A stretch of 64,000 nucleotides of DNA from Flavobacteriaceae bacterium LSUCC0859 (GCA_022239325.1 JAKOGP010000001.1:456870-520869); one strand, 5' to 3'. Numbered from the stretch's first letter, positions 36,301 to 44,825 are shown. Notes: generated by a model not told the origin, from the sequence alone. Made by a program: numbers and translations.

Positions 36301-37791
36301 TTCTCTGATGTTATCATTTAAAAAACCACCCTTCCCCATTTGTTCAGGATCTAAAGCATTGGCGGCGTTAAAAGGCAATCCGTTGGAAGTAGGTTGGGTG
36401 ATAAAAGCTTGCTGTGAAACGCCTTGTCTTCCCAATCTGGTATTTTGCAACATAGACTCCCCTAAATCCTGAAGAGCCACGACATTTCTAATATTTTGCG
36501 TTTGCTGCAATCTGTTGGTGACCCAAACCTCAATTCTTGTGATCTGTACCTGGCTATTTATAAACGGATAAGACGCTAAGGCTTGGTCGTACTGGTCTCT
36601 AAAAAAATGAGATAAAAAAAAGTGCCTGTCTTCTTCATAGTCTAAGGCTGTTAAGGAAAAGTTGGTAAGGGTCCCTCCTCCTTGAGCGGTCACAGAACTA
36701 TTTTGGGAGCGCTGCTCTGAAATAACTGCTGTAATCTGTGTTTTACCAAACTGCAATTGGGTTTTCACCCCAAAAAGACTTTGGGCCCCAGTGATCAAAC
36801 TGGTATTGAGAGGCATATTCACATTACCCACCTCAATATTCCTCAGAATGTTGTCTGCATTGGGATTAAAAAATTGGTCTTTTGCAGCATTGAGAATATT
36901 GGCCTGGCTTGGGTCTTCCAACAATCCAGTATTATTAATGTCTTGTGCTAAGCCTCCCAGACGGGTACTACCCAATTCATTTTTTGCCTGGTCTAAAAGC
37001 TCTGTTGGGTCTACACCAGTAACCTCTTTAATAGTAGGTGGGGTGTAGGCAATCTTTATTAGGTTTTGAAAATCAAAGGTAGCCTGAGTGTCATAGCTAG
37101 CGTTTACGGAAAGTCGCTCTCCTATTTTACCCAGCAAGCTCAAACTTATTTGCTGCTCAAAATCAAAAGACAGATTGCTCCTATTCCTGGGGGAGAGAGC
37201 GGGATTGTCATTTTTTTGCCAAAGAATACCCATATCTACTCCTACAGAACCCTGGGCGTCGAATGTGATTTCATCGCCCCCAAAAATGGTACTCAAAATG
37301 TCATTTTGAAAACTAAAACTGGGGAGTAGGTTTTTCACATCTAATCCATTAGACGTTTCAGAGGCTGCTATAGCAGCCGCTTTATCTCTAAAATACTGCT
37401 GTATGCTCTCTTTTTTAACTAAATCCCAATAGGATTTGGGAGACAAAACCAAGGGGAGATCTGTGTCATATGCAGCGAAGTCTCCCAGCCGTTCATATAC
37501 ATCCAAAACAGGATTGTATTCATAGGAACTGCGAAGGCTTTTTGGCAGACTCAAAAGCAAGCCGCCCTTAGGTCTCAACTGGGTGCTATCTTGGACAGCT
37601 ATCGTGTCTGTGGGTGTGAATAGCAGTTTGCTGTTATTGGAAACAACCACTTGCTGCCCTTGGGTAGGGCTAGACGTATTGGTTTGCTGGGAGAAAAGGC
37701 TTGGATGAAAGCATAGAAAACAAAAGAGCCCAAAAAATTTGGGCTTAAACATGATATGAAAGGTTTTAAATCGTAATGATTTTAATGACAT
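30394..37791 (-). CDS. sprA: Type IX secretion translocon protein SprA (Sov)
   Basis: SprA is the very large outer-membrane barrel through which type IX cargo, including gliding adhesins and hydrolases, leaves the cell. At 2465 residues the size fits the family. An export signal is near the N-terminus (FFGLFCFLCFHPSLFSQQ, about 18-35), and the long body has many barrel-strand segments and a C-terminal strand ending YNFGN. The ATG overlaps the ruvA stop (TAATG), which supports this start; an internal ATG 13 codons later would also give a signal peptide. PorD, SprE and the other T9SS genes are not here; a PorP/SprF-like protein is at 7436-8389. Confidence 0.96.
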   Translation of the reverse strand: MSLKSLRFKTFHIMFKPKFFGLFCFLCFHPSLFSQQTNTSSPTQGQQVVVSNNSKLLFTPTDTIAVQDSTQLRPKGGLLLSLPKSLRSSYEYNPVLDVYERLGDFAAYDTDLPLVLSPKSYWDLVKKESIQQYFRDKAAAIAASETSNGLDVKNLLPSFSFQNDILSTIFGGDEITFDAQGSVGVDMGILWQKNDNPALSPRNRSNLSFDFEQQISLSLLGKIGERLSVNASYDTQATFDFQNLIKIAYTPPTIKEVTGVDPTELLDQAKNELGSTRLGGLAQDINNTGLLEDPSQANILNAAKDQFFNPNADNILRNIEVGNVNMPLNTSLITGAQSLFGVKTQLQFGKTQITAVISEQRSQNSSVTAQGGGTLTNFSLTALDYEEDRHFFLSHFFRDQYDQALASYPFINSQVQITRIEVWVTNRLQQTQNIRNVVALQDLGESMLQNTRLGRQGVSQQAFITQPTSNGLPFNAANALDPEQMGKGGFLNDNIREIATVEAGFNLPGLKANQGFDYAILENARKLEEDRDFTYHPSLGYISLSQQLSSDEVLGVAFQYTYMGKVYQVGEFANGGVAASSVVNTTTAPVINNNTLILKLLKSNITQVKDPIWDLMMKNIYPIGAYALSEEDFKFNIIYSDPSPRNYISPVSGAAGWPSDPKPLEQRILLDVFNLDRLNAYQDLQEGGDGFFDFLPGKTVLTESGSIIFTTVEPFGSHLFEVLGGGNYEAVTEEDFNGNQKKYVFRSLYKNTKAAALQQPEKNKFILKGQYKSEGFNGIPIGAINVPRGSVRVTAGGRLLQEGLDYTVNYTAGTVQLLDPSLQASNVPIEISVEDNAVFGQQNRRFSGVNVQHRFSEDFVLGGSLLNLNERPLTQKSNYGTEAVNNTIFGFNANYSKELPFLTRWANELPHVETTVPSMLSVRAEMAFLKPGAPRNADFRGEVTTYLDDFEGAQSLIDVRSALGWSLASTPLEFTSNGQSLYGTSPEDPENLRNGYGRSKLAWYTIDPIFYTIQRPAGVNNNDISTNPTRRIFIDEVFPQTDIAQGQTTVNPTLDLALYPAQKGPYNNAQNFQGLQESEKWAGIMRPLSTTNFEQANIEFVQFWVMDPYVDGVGTDAGELVINLGNISEDILKDGRKQYENGLPGTNSESLVAATSWGQVPATQSLVYAFDVNENNRNLQDIGLDGLSDTQEASIFTNNNSEDPAGDNFRYYLDRTGSILERYLDFNNTQGNAPVAVTNTKRGSTTLPDVEDIDRDLTMNTVNSYYEYRIQIKPNTSIDDPYVTDIKEGTSPRLPNGQELPVRWIQYKIPLSDFTNAVGGISDFRSMSFMRMYLTKFSEPVVLRFASLDLVRGDWRVYQGPLQTDPLQKPADIGTQLEVNTVNVEENSTRIPIPYTLPPGVLREQLNNNNTIIRQNEQSLSLLLRQLAPQDARGVFKNTQFDLRQYKRLRLFMHAEQIVETDYVNTEMPLVGFLRMGTDFSENFYQIELPLEFTPHGASTPESVWPSNNELDIPVAVLAEIKSLGIANQSLSELTYYDYVNGSLIPVNALAPRAAAVMRIGIKGNPSLGNLRGMMVGVKNVSSRPARAEVWFNELRLSGLDNQGGWAALAGMDANMADLISVSANAAKSTSGFGGLDQMPNERSRTDALSYDLVTQINLGKLLPSDWGVQLPLNYGVSEAKSRPEFDPVYEDLKLSDRIGASASGQEAQLIERQAETYTKRSSISLLGVRKNASSEKESPKRFYSPENFTLNYAYNHTQHRDFEIAEMQEQQVRTGFVYGYNFKPLEIAPLAKKDSILKSGYWKWLKDFNLNLLPSNFAVNANINRSFNQQQFRDVASPGEDRLELPFLQQRNYLFNWQYVINYNLTKSLKANLTAASNNIVRNYFNDGREDANNINESLSIWDGFFDYGESNRFVQQLQLNYELPFAKIPFLNFINAQYSYTADFEWQRGGEALRELAEEEMNSVQNANTHTFNASLSMQRFYSFLGLYKNKKNKPAGANVPFSPVLSSQFQKNDKSSIGLDLITMFKRIGFNYAENNGKYLPGFTQRIGFLGTNRPSMGFVFGNQSEVRFNAARRGWLTTFQDFNEPFVMTHNSQFKFTATVQPIADLTIDLFADKQFTENYRETFKIKTTAPFQYEYENLLGNAQGNFSMSAMMIKTFFSSGDADFSENFENFKNYRATIARRLGAGNPEFNGELDAQGFPRAYGKTSQQVLLPAFYAAYTGQSAEKVGLSAFGKLPIPNWNMKYTGFMRLPWFKEKFTRFTVSHGYRAAFSVNSFGTNLEKENSRYHPETGDERPDYIFNNLVLNDAFNPLVRIDFETKSALSMLFEMNMERALSMSFDNNLLTEMQGKEYTLGVGYRIKDVSFTTNIGGSRKRLKSDLNIKADLSLRDNFTLIRNLELDNTQLSAGQYFLSAKLRAEYALSQNLNALFFYDFSFSKYAVSTAFPQQLINTGLSLRYNFGN

Positions 37792-38372
37792 TACAAACTT
37801 TTTAATGTCTGCTTAATAATTTGTTCTACGCTCAGGCCAGGGCTTTCCTTGAGAATTCTTTCTACCATTTTATCTGACTGCTTTCTGGTAAAACCGAGTA
37901 CCTCCAAAGCAGATAACGCTTCTTCTTTATTTGTATTGTCTAAAGGAGCAGAAAGTTCTTGTAAATCATAAATTTTAAGAATCTTATCTTTGAGTTCTAT
38001 AATAACACGCTGGGCCGTTTTTAAACCAATCCCCTTTACAGACTGAATGGCCCCTACATTGCTCCCCGCAATGGCGTCTTTTAATTCCTCCGGGGATAGG
38101 GAAGACAACATGGTCCTAGCAGTATTGGCGCCAATCCCAGAGACAGAGATAAGTAATCTGAAGATAGCCCGCTCTGAAACCTCCATAAAACCGTACAAAC
38201 TGTGACTGTCCTCTTTAACTTGTAAGTGGGTGTAAATAGAAATCGCTTCTCCCTCTGGCAAGAGCGAAAAAGTGTGCAGAGAAATATGAACCAAATATCC
38301 AACACCTCCACATTCTACCACTAAATCTGTAGGAGTTTTTTCTACTAATTTTCCTCGGAGATGTGTGATCAT
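37791..38372 (-). CDS. ruvA: Holliday junction branch migration subunit RuvA
   Basis: RuvA binds four-way junctions and loads the RuvB motor. The 193 residues show domain I (MITHLRGKLVEKTPTDLVVECGGVGYLVHISLHT), the helix-hairpin-helix repeats near 70-130 (SVSGIGANTARTML; SVKGIGLKTAQRVIIELKDK) and the C-terminal RuvB-contact domain. It follows maeB with no gap and overlaps sprA by one base. ruvB is 7.6 kb away, not adjacent. Confidence 0.97.
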   Translation of the reverse strand: MITHLRGKLVEKTPTDLVVECGGVGYLVHISLHTFSLLPEGEAISIYTHLQVKEDSHSLYGFMEVSERAIFRLLISVSGIGANTARTMLSSLSPEELKDAIAGSNVGAIQSVKGIGLKTAQRVIIELKDKILKIYDLQELSAPLDNTNKEEALSALEVLGFTRKQSDKMVERILKESPGLSVEQIIKQTLKSL

Positions 38373-40673
38373 TTATTTACTGTTTTCTGTTCTAGCACGC
38401 TTTCTTTTTTCTCTTTCTTGAGCGTCAATCACTGCTACTGCAGCCATATTTACTATTTCGTCTACACTGGCACCCAGCTGTAAAATATGCACAGATTTTC
38501 GGAGTCCCATCATGATAGGCCCAATGGAGTCTGCACCGTTTAACTCTTTTAAAAGTTTATAGGTGATATTGGCAGACTCTAAGTTTGGAAAAATAAGAGT
38601 ATTTACTTTTTTACCTGCGAGCTTAGAGAATGGAAATTTTTCCTGATGCAATACCTTGTTAAGCGCAAAGTCCATCTGAACCTCGCCATCTGCAATGATA
38701 TCTGGACTCTCTGTATGTAAAATTTTAACTGCCTCTTTTACCTTATTGGCATGCGGATGGGCAGAAGAACCAAAGTTGGCATAGGACAATAGGGCGGCTA
38801 CCGTCTCAAAACCAAAGGTTTTTGCTACGTTGGCCGTCATTTGGGCGGTCTCTGCTATGGTGGCAGCAGTAGGATCTATGTTAATGGAAGTATCTGAAAG
38901 AAACATAGGCCCACGCTCAGTAATCATAATGTTAGTAGTGGCTACTCGTTTCACATTATTAGCCCTTCCTATAACCTCTAAAATGGGTTTCACCACCGTA
39001 GGATAGGCTCTAGAATATCCAGAAATCATGCCGTCTGCGTCTCCAGAAAGGACCATCATAGCTCCAAAATAATTACGCTCTCTCATCTTTATGGCAGCCT
39101 GATATTTTGTAACTCCTGTGCGACGTCTCTGTTCCCAATACGCCAAGGTATAAGCCTCTCTTCTTTCTTTGGAAGCCAACTCTGTTGGGTCTACGATATC
39201 TAAAGGAGCGTCAAACTCAATTTCTTCTTTGAGCTCTTCAATTATAGCTCTGTTTCCTAGTAGAATGGGTATGGCAATACCTTCTTCATGCACAATCTGA
39301 GCGGCTTTAAGTACATCTAAATGATCTGCTTCTGCAAACACAATGCGCTTGGCTTTCATCTTAGCTCGGGTATGTAACAAACGAACAATTTTATTGTCAT
39401 TCCCAGAGCGCAACATGAGGGCTTCCTTATATTTCTCCCAGTCTTCAATAGGTTCCTTAGCAACACCACTTTCCATAGCGGCTTTGGCAATAGCTGGAGG
39501 AATTTCAGAAATAAGTCTTGGGTCAAAAGGCTTTGGAATTATATACTCCCTTCCAAAGGTTAAACGTGTTTCCCCATAGGCTATATTCACCTGCTCTGGA
39601 ACCGGCTCCTTGGCTAAATCTGCCAAAGCCTTTACTGCGGCCATTTTCATGGCTTCATTAATCTTTGTAGCCCTTACATCTAAAGCCCCCCTAAAAATAA
39701 ACGGGAAACCTAGCACGTTATTCACTTGATTGGGATGGTCCGAGCGACCCGTAGCCATAATAATATCTTCTCTGGTGTCTAAGGCCAGGTCATAAGCAAT
39801 CTCTGGATCTGGATTGGCCATCGCAAATACGATAGGATTGGCAGCCATACTCTTAAGCATAGCAGGCGTCACAATATCTGCTATAGAAAGACCCACGAAA
39901 ACGTCTGCGTTTTCCATAGCCTGCTCCAAGGTGTCTATTTTTCTATCAGAGGCAAACTCTGCCTTGGAAGGACTTAAATTTTCTCTGTCCTTGCGAATCA
40001 CTCCTTTGGAGTCTAGCATCACTATATTTTCTGCTTTGGCCCCAAAAGCCTTATACAGCTTAGTGCAAGACACTGCCGCGGCACCAGCGCCACTAATAAC
40101 TATGCGAACCTCAGAGATCTTTTTCTCTGCTAGGTCTAAGGCGTTTAATAAGGCAGCAGCAGAAATAATGGCCGTACCGTGCTGGTCGTCATGCATTACA
40201 GGAATGTCCAACTCTTCTTTGAGTCTTTGTTCAATTTCAAAAGCCTCAGGCGCCTTAATATCTTCCAAATTAATACCTCCAAAAGTAGGGGCAATGGTTT
40301 TTACCGTTTGGATAAAAGTCTCAATGTCCTTGGTGTCTAATTCAATATCTATAGAGTCTATGTCTGCAAATATTTTAAAGAGCAAACTCTTCCCTTCCAT
40401 CACAGGCTTGGCAGCCATAGGACCAATATCACCCAACCCTAGAACAGCTGTCCCATTGGTAATTACAGCCACCAAATTACCTTTGGTGGTGTATTTATAC
40501 ACATTTTTTGGGTCCTTCTCAATTTCTAAGCATGGAGCTGCTACCCCCGGAGAATAGGCCAGGGCCAAGTCTCTTTGAGTGGCATAGGGTTTGGTTGGAA
40601 CAATTTTTATTTTTCCTGGCTGTGGCTTGGCGTGGTATACCAAGGCTTCGCGTCTAATTTTTTGTTTGCTCAT
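38373..40673 (-). CDS. maeB: NADP-dependent malic enzyme with phosphotransacetylase-like C-domain
   Basis: The N-terminal part (about 1-430) is a malic enzyme converting malate to pyruvate and CO2, with YSPGVAAPCLEI, TNGTAVLGLGDIG, HDDQHGTAI and the NAD(P) fold near VISGAGAAAVS. The C-terminal part (about 430-766) resembles phosphotransacetylase (VFAEADHLDVLKAA; MISGYSRAYPTVVKPIL), which in MaeB proteins acts as a regulatory acetyl-CoA-sensing domain. The length of 766 matches the family. A -7 box lies just upstream and the gene leads directly into ruvA and sprA. Confidence 0.97.
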   Translation of the reverse strand: MSKQKIRREALVYHAKPQPGKIKIVPTKPYATQRDLALAYSPGVAAPCLEIEKDPKNVYKYTTKGNLVAVITNGTAVLGLGDIGPMAAKPVMEGKSLLFKIFADIDSIDIELDTKDIETFIQTVKTIAPTFGGINLEDIKAPEAFEIEQRLKEELDIPVMHDDQHGTAIISAAALLNALDLAEKKISEVRIVISGAGAAAVSCTKLYKAFGAKAENIVMLDSKGVIRKDRENLSPSKAEFASDRKIDTLEQAMENADVFVGLSIADIVTPAMLKSMAANPIVFAMANPDPEIAYDLALDTREDIIMATGRSDHPNQVNNVLGFPFIFRGALDVRATKINEAMKMAAVKALADLAKEPVPEQVNIAYGETRLTFGREYIIPKPFDPRLISEIPPAIAKAAMESGVAKEPIEDWEKYKEALMLRSGNDNKIVRLLHTRAKMKAKRIVFAEADHLDVLKAAQIVHEEGIAIPILLGNRAIIEELKEEIEFDAPLDIVDPTELASKERREAYTLAYWEQRRRTGVTKYQAAIKMRERNYFGAMMVLSGDADGMISGYSRAYPTVVKPILEVIGRANNVKRVATTNIMITERGPMFLSDTSINIDPTAATIAETAQMTANVAKTFGFETVAALLSYANFGSSAHPHANKVKEAVKILHTESPDIIADGEVQMDFALNKVLHQEKFPFSKLAGKKVNTLIFPNLESANITYKLLKELNGADSIGPIMMGLRKSVHILQLGASVDEIVNMAAVAVIDAQEREKRKRARTENSK

Positions 40674-40692
40674 TTGAAGTCAAATTAAAGGA

Positions 40693-40700
40693 CAAAGGTA
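40693..40700 (-). promoter_or_regulatory. Candidate -7 box for the maeB-ruvA-sprA transcript
   Basis: Reads TACCTTTG on the minus strand, exact to TAnnTTTG, with start near 40687 and a leader of about 14 bases. No TTG is present at the -33 distance. Confidence 0.45.
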
Positions 40701-40726
40701 CAAGTATTCTTTGAAAGTAAGACTTG

Positions 40727-40766
40727 GAAAAAGGGGCATAATTCAAGAGAATTATGCCCCTTTTTT
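40727..40766 (-). terminator. Bidirectional-looking terminator after the symporter gene
   Basis: GGGGCATAATTC and GAATTATGCCCC form a perfect 12-bp stem with an AAGA loop, flanked by A-rich and T-rich runs on both sides. The functional direction is the minus strand, ending the symporter transcript before maeB. Confidence 0.93.
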
Positions 40767-40787
40767 AAAAACTAATCATCTAATTGT

Positions 40788-42503
40788 TTACCAGAAAAAA
40801 CCTACTAAAATAGCGGTAACAATTAGCAATATCACAGACAATATTCTGTAGTTTTTATACCACGCTAAGCCTTTTAGCTCCTCTGTTTCTGCCGTATAAA
40901 TGGCTTTTTTATAGGTGTACTCTGCCACTTTTTGTGCCTCTGGTGCAGCGGTGAGCAAACTCACAACAACATGAGTTACAATCGCTATGAGAAATAACAA
41001 ATTGGCCTTGGCTAAAAAGTGAAAAGCGTTAAGCTCAGGCACCAAATCTAAAGAAACAGAGACAATCATAAATACCGCAAAAGCCCCGCCTGCCATGAGA
41101 CTGGCAAAAGCCCCATGCGCATTGGCGCGTTTCCAAAATAATCCCAGTATAAAAGCAGCTACTACTGGTGGGCTGGTAAATGCAATTACTAATTGTAAAT
41201 AGCCCCAAAGAGAATCACTTACTTTTTCTATAAAAGGTACCCAAGCAGAGGCCAAGACCACCAAAACTAGAGTAGCAATCTGTCCCACTCTTACCAACTG
41301 CTTAGAAGTAAGGTCTGGTTTTAACTGCTTCACAAAATCCATAGTAATTAAGGTAGAGGCAGAGTTAAAGGTGGCAGACACACTAGACATCATAGCAGCG
41401 AGCAAACCAGCAACAACCAGACCCAAAACACCTGTTGGCAACAACTTGAACAACAAGACCGGATAGGTTAAGTTAGGACATTCAGAAAGGTTTTCACAAA
41501 TTCCTCCAGCTACTGGATAGTTTAAAGAAGAAATATCTAAATCATTGAATAACAACAAAGCCAATACCCCAGGAACAATCATAATAAAAATCACGGGTAA
41601 TTTAAGAAGACCTGCAAACAAGGCCCCCCACCTTCCGTGGTTCAAATCTTTAGCACCCAATACGCGCTGTACCATAAATTGGTTGTTGGCCCAGAAATAA
41701 AAACCCAATAAAGGAACTCCAGTAAGTAATCCCCACCAGGGCATAAACTCGTCATTGTTAGGCCTTACCAAACTAAATACCTCAGAACTGTTGGCAGGAA
41801 TAAATTTCCCTTCTTCCAATCGGTTACCAAAATTCACATCGCCAGCGGCCAACATACTATCTAAACCAGACATCATGGCCTCCCAGCCACCGCCCAGTTG
41901 CTCGAAGGCAAAAAAGGTAAGCAAACAAGATCCAATAATGAGTAATACCGCCTGAATAACCTCTGTCTGTATCACAGAATTAAGCCCTCCGGGAATGGTG
42001 TAAGCAGCCGCAGCTACAGCAAGTATAATAATTATCATGGTAGAGCTCACCTCGGGAAAAAGGAGTTTTAACACAATGCTTCCCACATATAAACCAGCAG
42101 CAGTGTCTACCATAATATTTCCTAAAATGGTGATGAATGAGAAATAATACCTAGATTTTTTGTCGTACCTGCGCTCTAAAAACTCAGGCATGGTGTACAC
42201 CCCAGATCTGAGGTAAAACGGTAGAAAGAAAATAGCAAAGAAAATAAGTACCACCACGGCATACCACTCGTAGTTGTACACATTAATGTTGGTCTGAAAG
42301 GCATCAGACGCAAGGCCAACCAATGTAGAGCTTGAGATATTCGCAGAAAAAAGTGCAATCCCCACAATGGGCCAGGTCATAGTCCTACCTCCCAAAAAGT
42401 AGTCCTCAGAACTGCTCCTTTTAGATTTTGAAATACCATAAATTACAATTCCTAAGAGATATATCAGTATTACTGCGATATCTAGCGTAGCTAATCCATT
42501 CAT
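40788..42503 (-). CDS. Sodium:solute symporter (SSS family)
   Basis: A 571-residue inner-membrane transporter with about 14 helices. The family features are GRTMTWPIVGIALFSANISS, SGVYTMPEFLERRYDKKSR and AAAYTIPGGLNSVIQTEVIQ. It resembles the sodium/sugar (SglT-like) branch of the SSS family, but substrate cannot be read from the sequence, and no catabolic gene is adjacent. It is monocistronic, with a strong terminator downstream. Confidence 0.9.
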   Translation of the reverse strand: MNGLATLDIAVILIYLLGIVIYGISKSKRSSSEDYFLGGRTMTWPIVGIALFSANISSSTLVGLASDAFQTNINVYNYEWYAVVVLIFFAIFFLPFYLRSGVYTMPEFLERRYDKKSRYYFSFITILGNIMVDTAAGLYVGSIVLKLLFPEVSSTMIIIILAVAAAAYTIPGGLNSVIQTEVIQAVLLIIGSCLLTFFAFEQLGGGWEAMMSGLDSMLAAGDVNFGNRLEEGKFIPANSSEVFSLVRPNNDEFMPWWGLLTGVPLLGFYFWANNQFMVQRVLGAKDLNHGRWGALFAGLLKLPVIFIMIVPGVLALLLFNDLDISSLNYPVAGGICENLSECPNLTYPVLLFKLLPTGVLGLVVAGLLAAMMSSVSATFNSASTLITMDFVKQLKPDLTSKQLVRVGQIATLVLVVLASAWVPFIEKVSDSLWGYLQLVIAFTSPPVVAAFILGLFWKRANAHGAFASLMAGGAFAVFMIVSVSLDLVPELNAFHFLAKANLLFLIAIVTHVVVSLLTAAPEAQKVAEYTYKKAIYTAETEELKGLAWYKNYRILSVILLIVTAILVGFFW

Positions 42504-42642
42504 AAAATTTAATTGTTTTTAAAAAGACAAAACCAATGGGCTTTGTTTATTAATTGTTTAGGTGATTCCCAAATATATTAAGAAAATGTTAAATGCCCCT
42601 TTAAAATATGAGTTTGTATGCATCCCCTCGGTTGTGAAATAC

Positions 42643-43578
42643 TTATTTGGTCTTTACAAAAGATATATTGCGTTTAAAGCCATCGTATTTGGCCCGTTTC
42701 ACGGCAGATTTCCTGAATATTTCCCCAAAAACATCTGCAGTGAGTTCTTCCCACTGCTTCTTGTCATGAGAAAGTAGGCTGGGGTGTGGATTAAAAAGAG
42801 GCTCTTTATGTGGGGTAGAAAACCTGTTCCAAGGACACACATCCTGACAAATATCACAGCCAAAAGCCCAGTCTTCAAATTGACCAGCGACCGAGTTGGG
42901 AATGGCGTCTTTGAGCTCAATGGTAAAATACGAAATACACTTAGACCCATCTATTTCATAAGGGCTTAGGGCCTGGGTAGGACAGGCATCTATACATGCC
43001 GTGCAGCTCCCACAATGATCGGTAGCCACCGGGTCTTGGGGTAATTCTAGGTCTATGATAAGCTCCGCAATAAAGAAAAAAGAACCTGCTTTCTGCCTGA
43101 TTAAGTTGGTATTTTTACCCACCCAGCCCAGGCCGCTTTTTGCCGCCCAAGCCTTTTCTAAGACGGGAGCAGAGTCTACAAAAGCCCTTCCTTCTATAGG
43201 GCCCAACCGGGCCGATATGGCTTCTTGAAACGCCCTGAGCTTCTTTTTAATCACCTGGTGATAATCTTGGCCATAGGCATACTTGGCAATTTGATAAGTG
43301 TCTTCTCGCTGTGTTTCCTCCGGGAAGTAATTATACAGTAAACTAATTACAGATTGAGCACCTGGAACCAATACCCTAGGGTCTAAGCGCATGTCAAAAT
43401 GGTTTTCCATATAGCCCATAGCGCCATGCCTACCTTCTCGCAGCCATTGCTCTAACCTTGGCGCTTCCTCATCCAAAAAACCCGCCTTGGAAATCCCACA
43501 TCCCATGAAGCCCATACTTTCTGCCACCCCCTTTATAAAAGCGGCATGCTCCTGTTGCTGTAATTGGGATTTAGTCAT
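42643..43578 (-). CDS. queG: Epoxyqueuosine reductase QueG
   Basis: QueG uses cobalamin and two 4Fe-4S clusters to reduce epoxyqueuosine to queuosine in the wobble position of GUN tRNAs. Cluster motifs are [16 protein letters not shown] (near 189-204) and [12 protein letters not shown] (near 241-252). The catalytic aspartate region is [14 protein letters not shown]. At 311 residues it is shorter than the E. coli enzyme (379) because the C-terminal HEAT-like part is missing, common in this phylum. Upstream is the AT-rich island; the next minus-strand gene beyond that is ruvB. Confidence 0.95.
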   Translation of the reverse strand: MTKSQLQQQEHAAFIKGVAESMGFMGCGISKAGFLDEEAPRLEQWLREGRHGAMGYMENHFDMRLDPRVLVPGAQSVISLLYNYFPEETQREDTYQIAKYAYGQDYHQVIKKKLRAFQEAISARLGPIEGRAFVDSAPVLEKAWAAKSGLGWVGKNTNLIRQKAGSFFFIAELIIDLELPQDPVATDHCGSCTACIDACPTQALSPYEIDGSKCISYFTIELKDAIPNSVAGQFEDWAFGCDICQDVCPWNRFSTPHKEPLFNPHPSLLSHDKKQWEELTADVFGEIFRKSAVKRAKYDGFKRNISFVKTK

Positions 43579-43621
43579 CTAAGAGGCTTTTATGTTTTCA
43601 ATTGAGCTCACATCTATACGG

Positions 43622-43671
43622 GTAAGACCTCATCTGTACTATAACAAAAATGAGTTAAAACTAGGTCTTAC
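43622..43671. repeat. 9-bp inverted repeat upstream of the GNAT gene
   Basis: GTAAGACCT (43622-43630) and AGGTCTTAC (43663-43671) are perfect inverted copies separated by 32 bases. A second offset pair, CTCAT/ATGAG, lies within. No T run follows, so it is not a standard terminator. It could be an operator or a remnant of the event that inserted the neighbouring genes. Confidence 0.4.
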
Positions 43672-43683
43672 ACAATTAATAGA

Positions 43684-43713
43684 TTGAATATTATGAGGTT
43701 TTTCTTAATATTG
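43684..43713 (+). promoter_or_regulatory. Candidate promoter for the GNAT gene
   Basis: TTG (43684-43686), 19 bases, TAATATTG (43706-43713), one mismatch to TAnnTTTG. Transcription would start near 43719, about 33 bases before the GTG start. Confidence 0.45.
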
Positions 43714-43751
43714 ATTTACAATAAATGAGGTAACAATAAAACAAGTTTTTA

Positions 43752-44306
43752 GTGAATATAAAAATATCGGCAGAAATATCCCTTTCAGAAATACGCTTGG
43801 AGGAAAGGGAAATCTTGTACGAATTAATGTCTAAAATATATCCAGCTGCTTATGCACATTTATGGAAAGACAAGGGTAAGGATTACTTAAAAAATCTTTA
43901 CTCAAAAGAAAATTTGAAATTAGAACTCAAGGATCAAAACGCTAAGTATTACTTTATAAAAAACCAGGAATTACATATTGGAATTCTGAGAATCATATTT
44001 AATAAGCCCATTAATACAGGAGCTTATGGTGTTGGAACCAAGTTGAATAGGATTTATATAGACCCCTCGGTACAAGGGAAAGGTATTGGAAAAAAAATTA
44101 TTCATTGGATGGAGACCGAGCTTCAAGAAATTAAAACTTCTTATCTATGGCTAGAGGTAATGGACACTCAGGAAAATGCAATCCAATTTTATAAGAAACT
44201 AGGGTTTCGAATCGTAGAAAGTATTAAATTTAAGTCAGACCTCATGAAAGAAGAATTTAAAGGAATGTATCTCATGAAAAAAGACATTAAAAAAGTATCT
44301 AAATAA
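43752..44306 (+). CDS. GNAT family N-acetyltransferase
   Basis: A 184-residue protein of the GNAT fold. The acetyl-CoA-binding motif A is IYIDPSVQGKGIGKKIIHWM (V-Q-G-K-G-I-G) near 107-126, followed by SYLWLEVMDTQENAIQFYKKLGF, the usual motif B. It starts with GTG. The substrate is unknown. It is visibly richer in A and T than the housekeeping genes around it and is the first of three + strand genes placed between queG and ruvB. Confidence 0.88.
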   Translation: MNIKISAEISLSEIRLEEREILYELMSKIYPAAYAHLWKDKGKDYLKNLYSKENLKLELKDQNAKYYFIKNQELHIGILRIIFNKPINTGAYGVGTKLNRIYIDPSVQGKGIGKKIIHWMETELQEIKTSYLWLEVMDTQENAIQFYKKLGFRIVESIKFKSDLMKEEFKGMYLMKKDIKKVSK

Positions 44307-44339
44307 TGCGTCAAATGAATCTAAAAGTAATCTGCGTAA

Positions 44340-44825
44340 ATGAAAATTGAATTTCAAGAAGAACAAAAATTCACACAATGGTGGCTTTGGGTTATTTTAA
44401 TTCTAACAGGAATTTTCCCAATATTTGGAATGTATAAACAATTTGTATTGGGTGAATCCTTTGGGAACAAACCTATGTCTGATCTTGGATTACTCCTTTT
44501 CTCTTTATTAATTATTTCCATTAACGGGCTTTTCTTTTTTATGAAGCTTAAAACCACAATGGACAAAAACGGCATACAAATACATTTCTTTCCTTTTACA
44601 AAAAAAAGAGTGGGATGGAATGAAATAAAACATATGAAGGTTTTGAATTATGGATTTGTCGGGGGTTGGGGAATCCGACTGTGGACAAAATACGGAACTG
44701 TTTACAATGTAAAAGGGAATATAGGTCTGGCCATAGAACTGAAAAACGGAAAAAAATTTTTAATTGGAACTCAAAAAGAAACTGAATTGAGTGCTTTTCT
44801 GAAAAAGGCCAACTTGCTAAAATAA
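44340..44825 (+). CDS. Small membrane protein, possibly DUF6141
   Basis: A 161-residue protein with two helices (about 15-32 and 49-68) followed by a soluble domain of about 90 residues containing WNEIKHMKVLNYGFVGGWGIRLW and ELKNGKKFLIGTQKETEL. The layout resembles the PH-like domains found after two helices in DUF6141 and bPH_2 proteins; the assignment is from memory and moderate. The function is unknown. It lies 33 bases after the GNAT gene and shares its AT-rich composition. Confidence 0.65.
   Translation: MKIEFQEEQKFTQWWLWVILILTGIFPIFGMYKQFVLGESFGNKPMSDLGLLLFSLLIISINGLFFFMKLKTTMDKNGIQIHFFPFTKKRVGWNEIKHMKVLNYGFVGGWGIRLWTKYGTVYNVKGNIGLAIELKNGKKFLIGTQKETELSAFLKKANLLK

Noticed and set aside
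39814-40557. A 247-codon open frame on the + strand opposite maeB
   Set aside because: It lies wholly antisense to a fully conserved malic enzyme domain, is Ser/Ile/Leu/Ala-rich in the way expected of an opposite-strand frame, and shows no recognisable domain.
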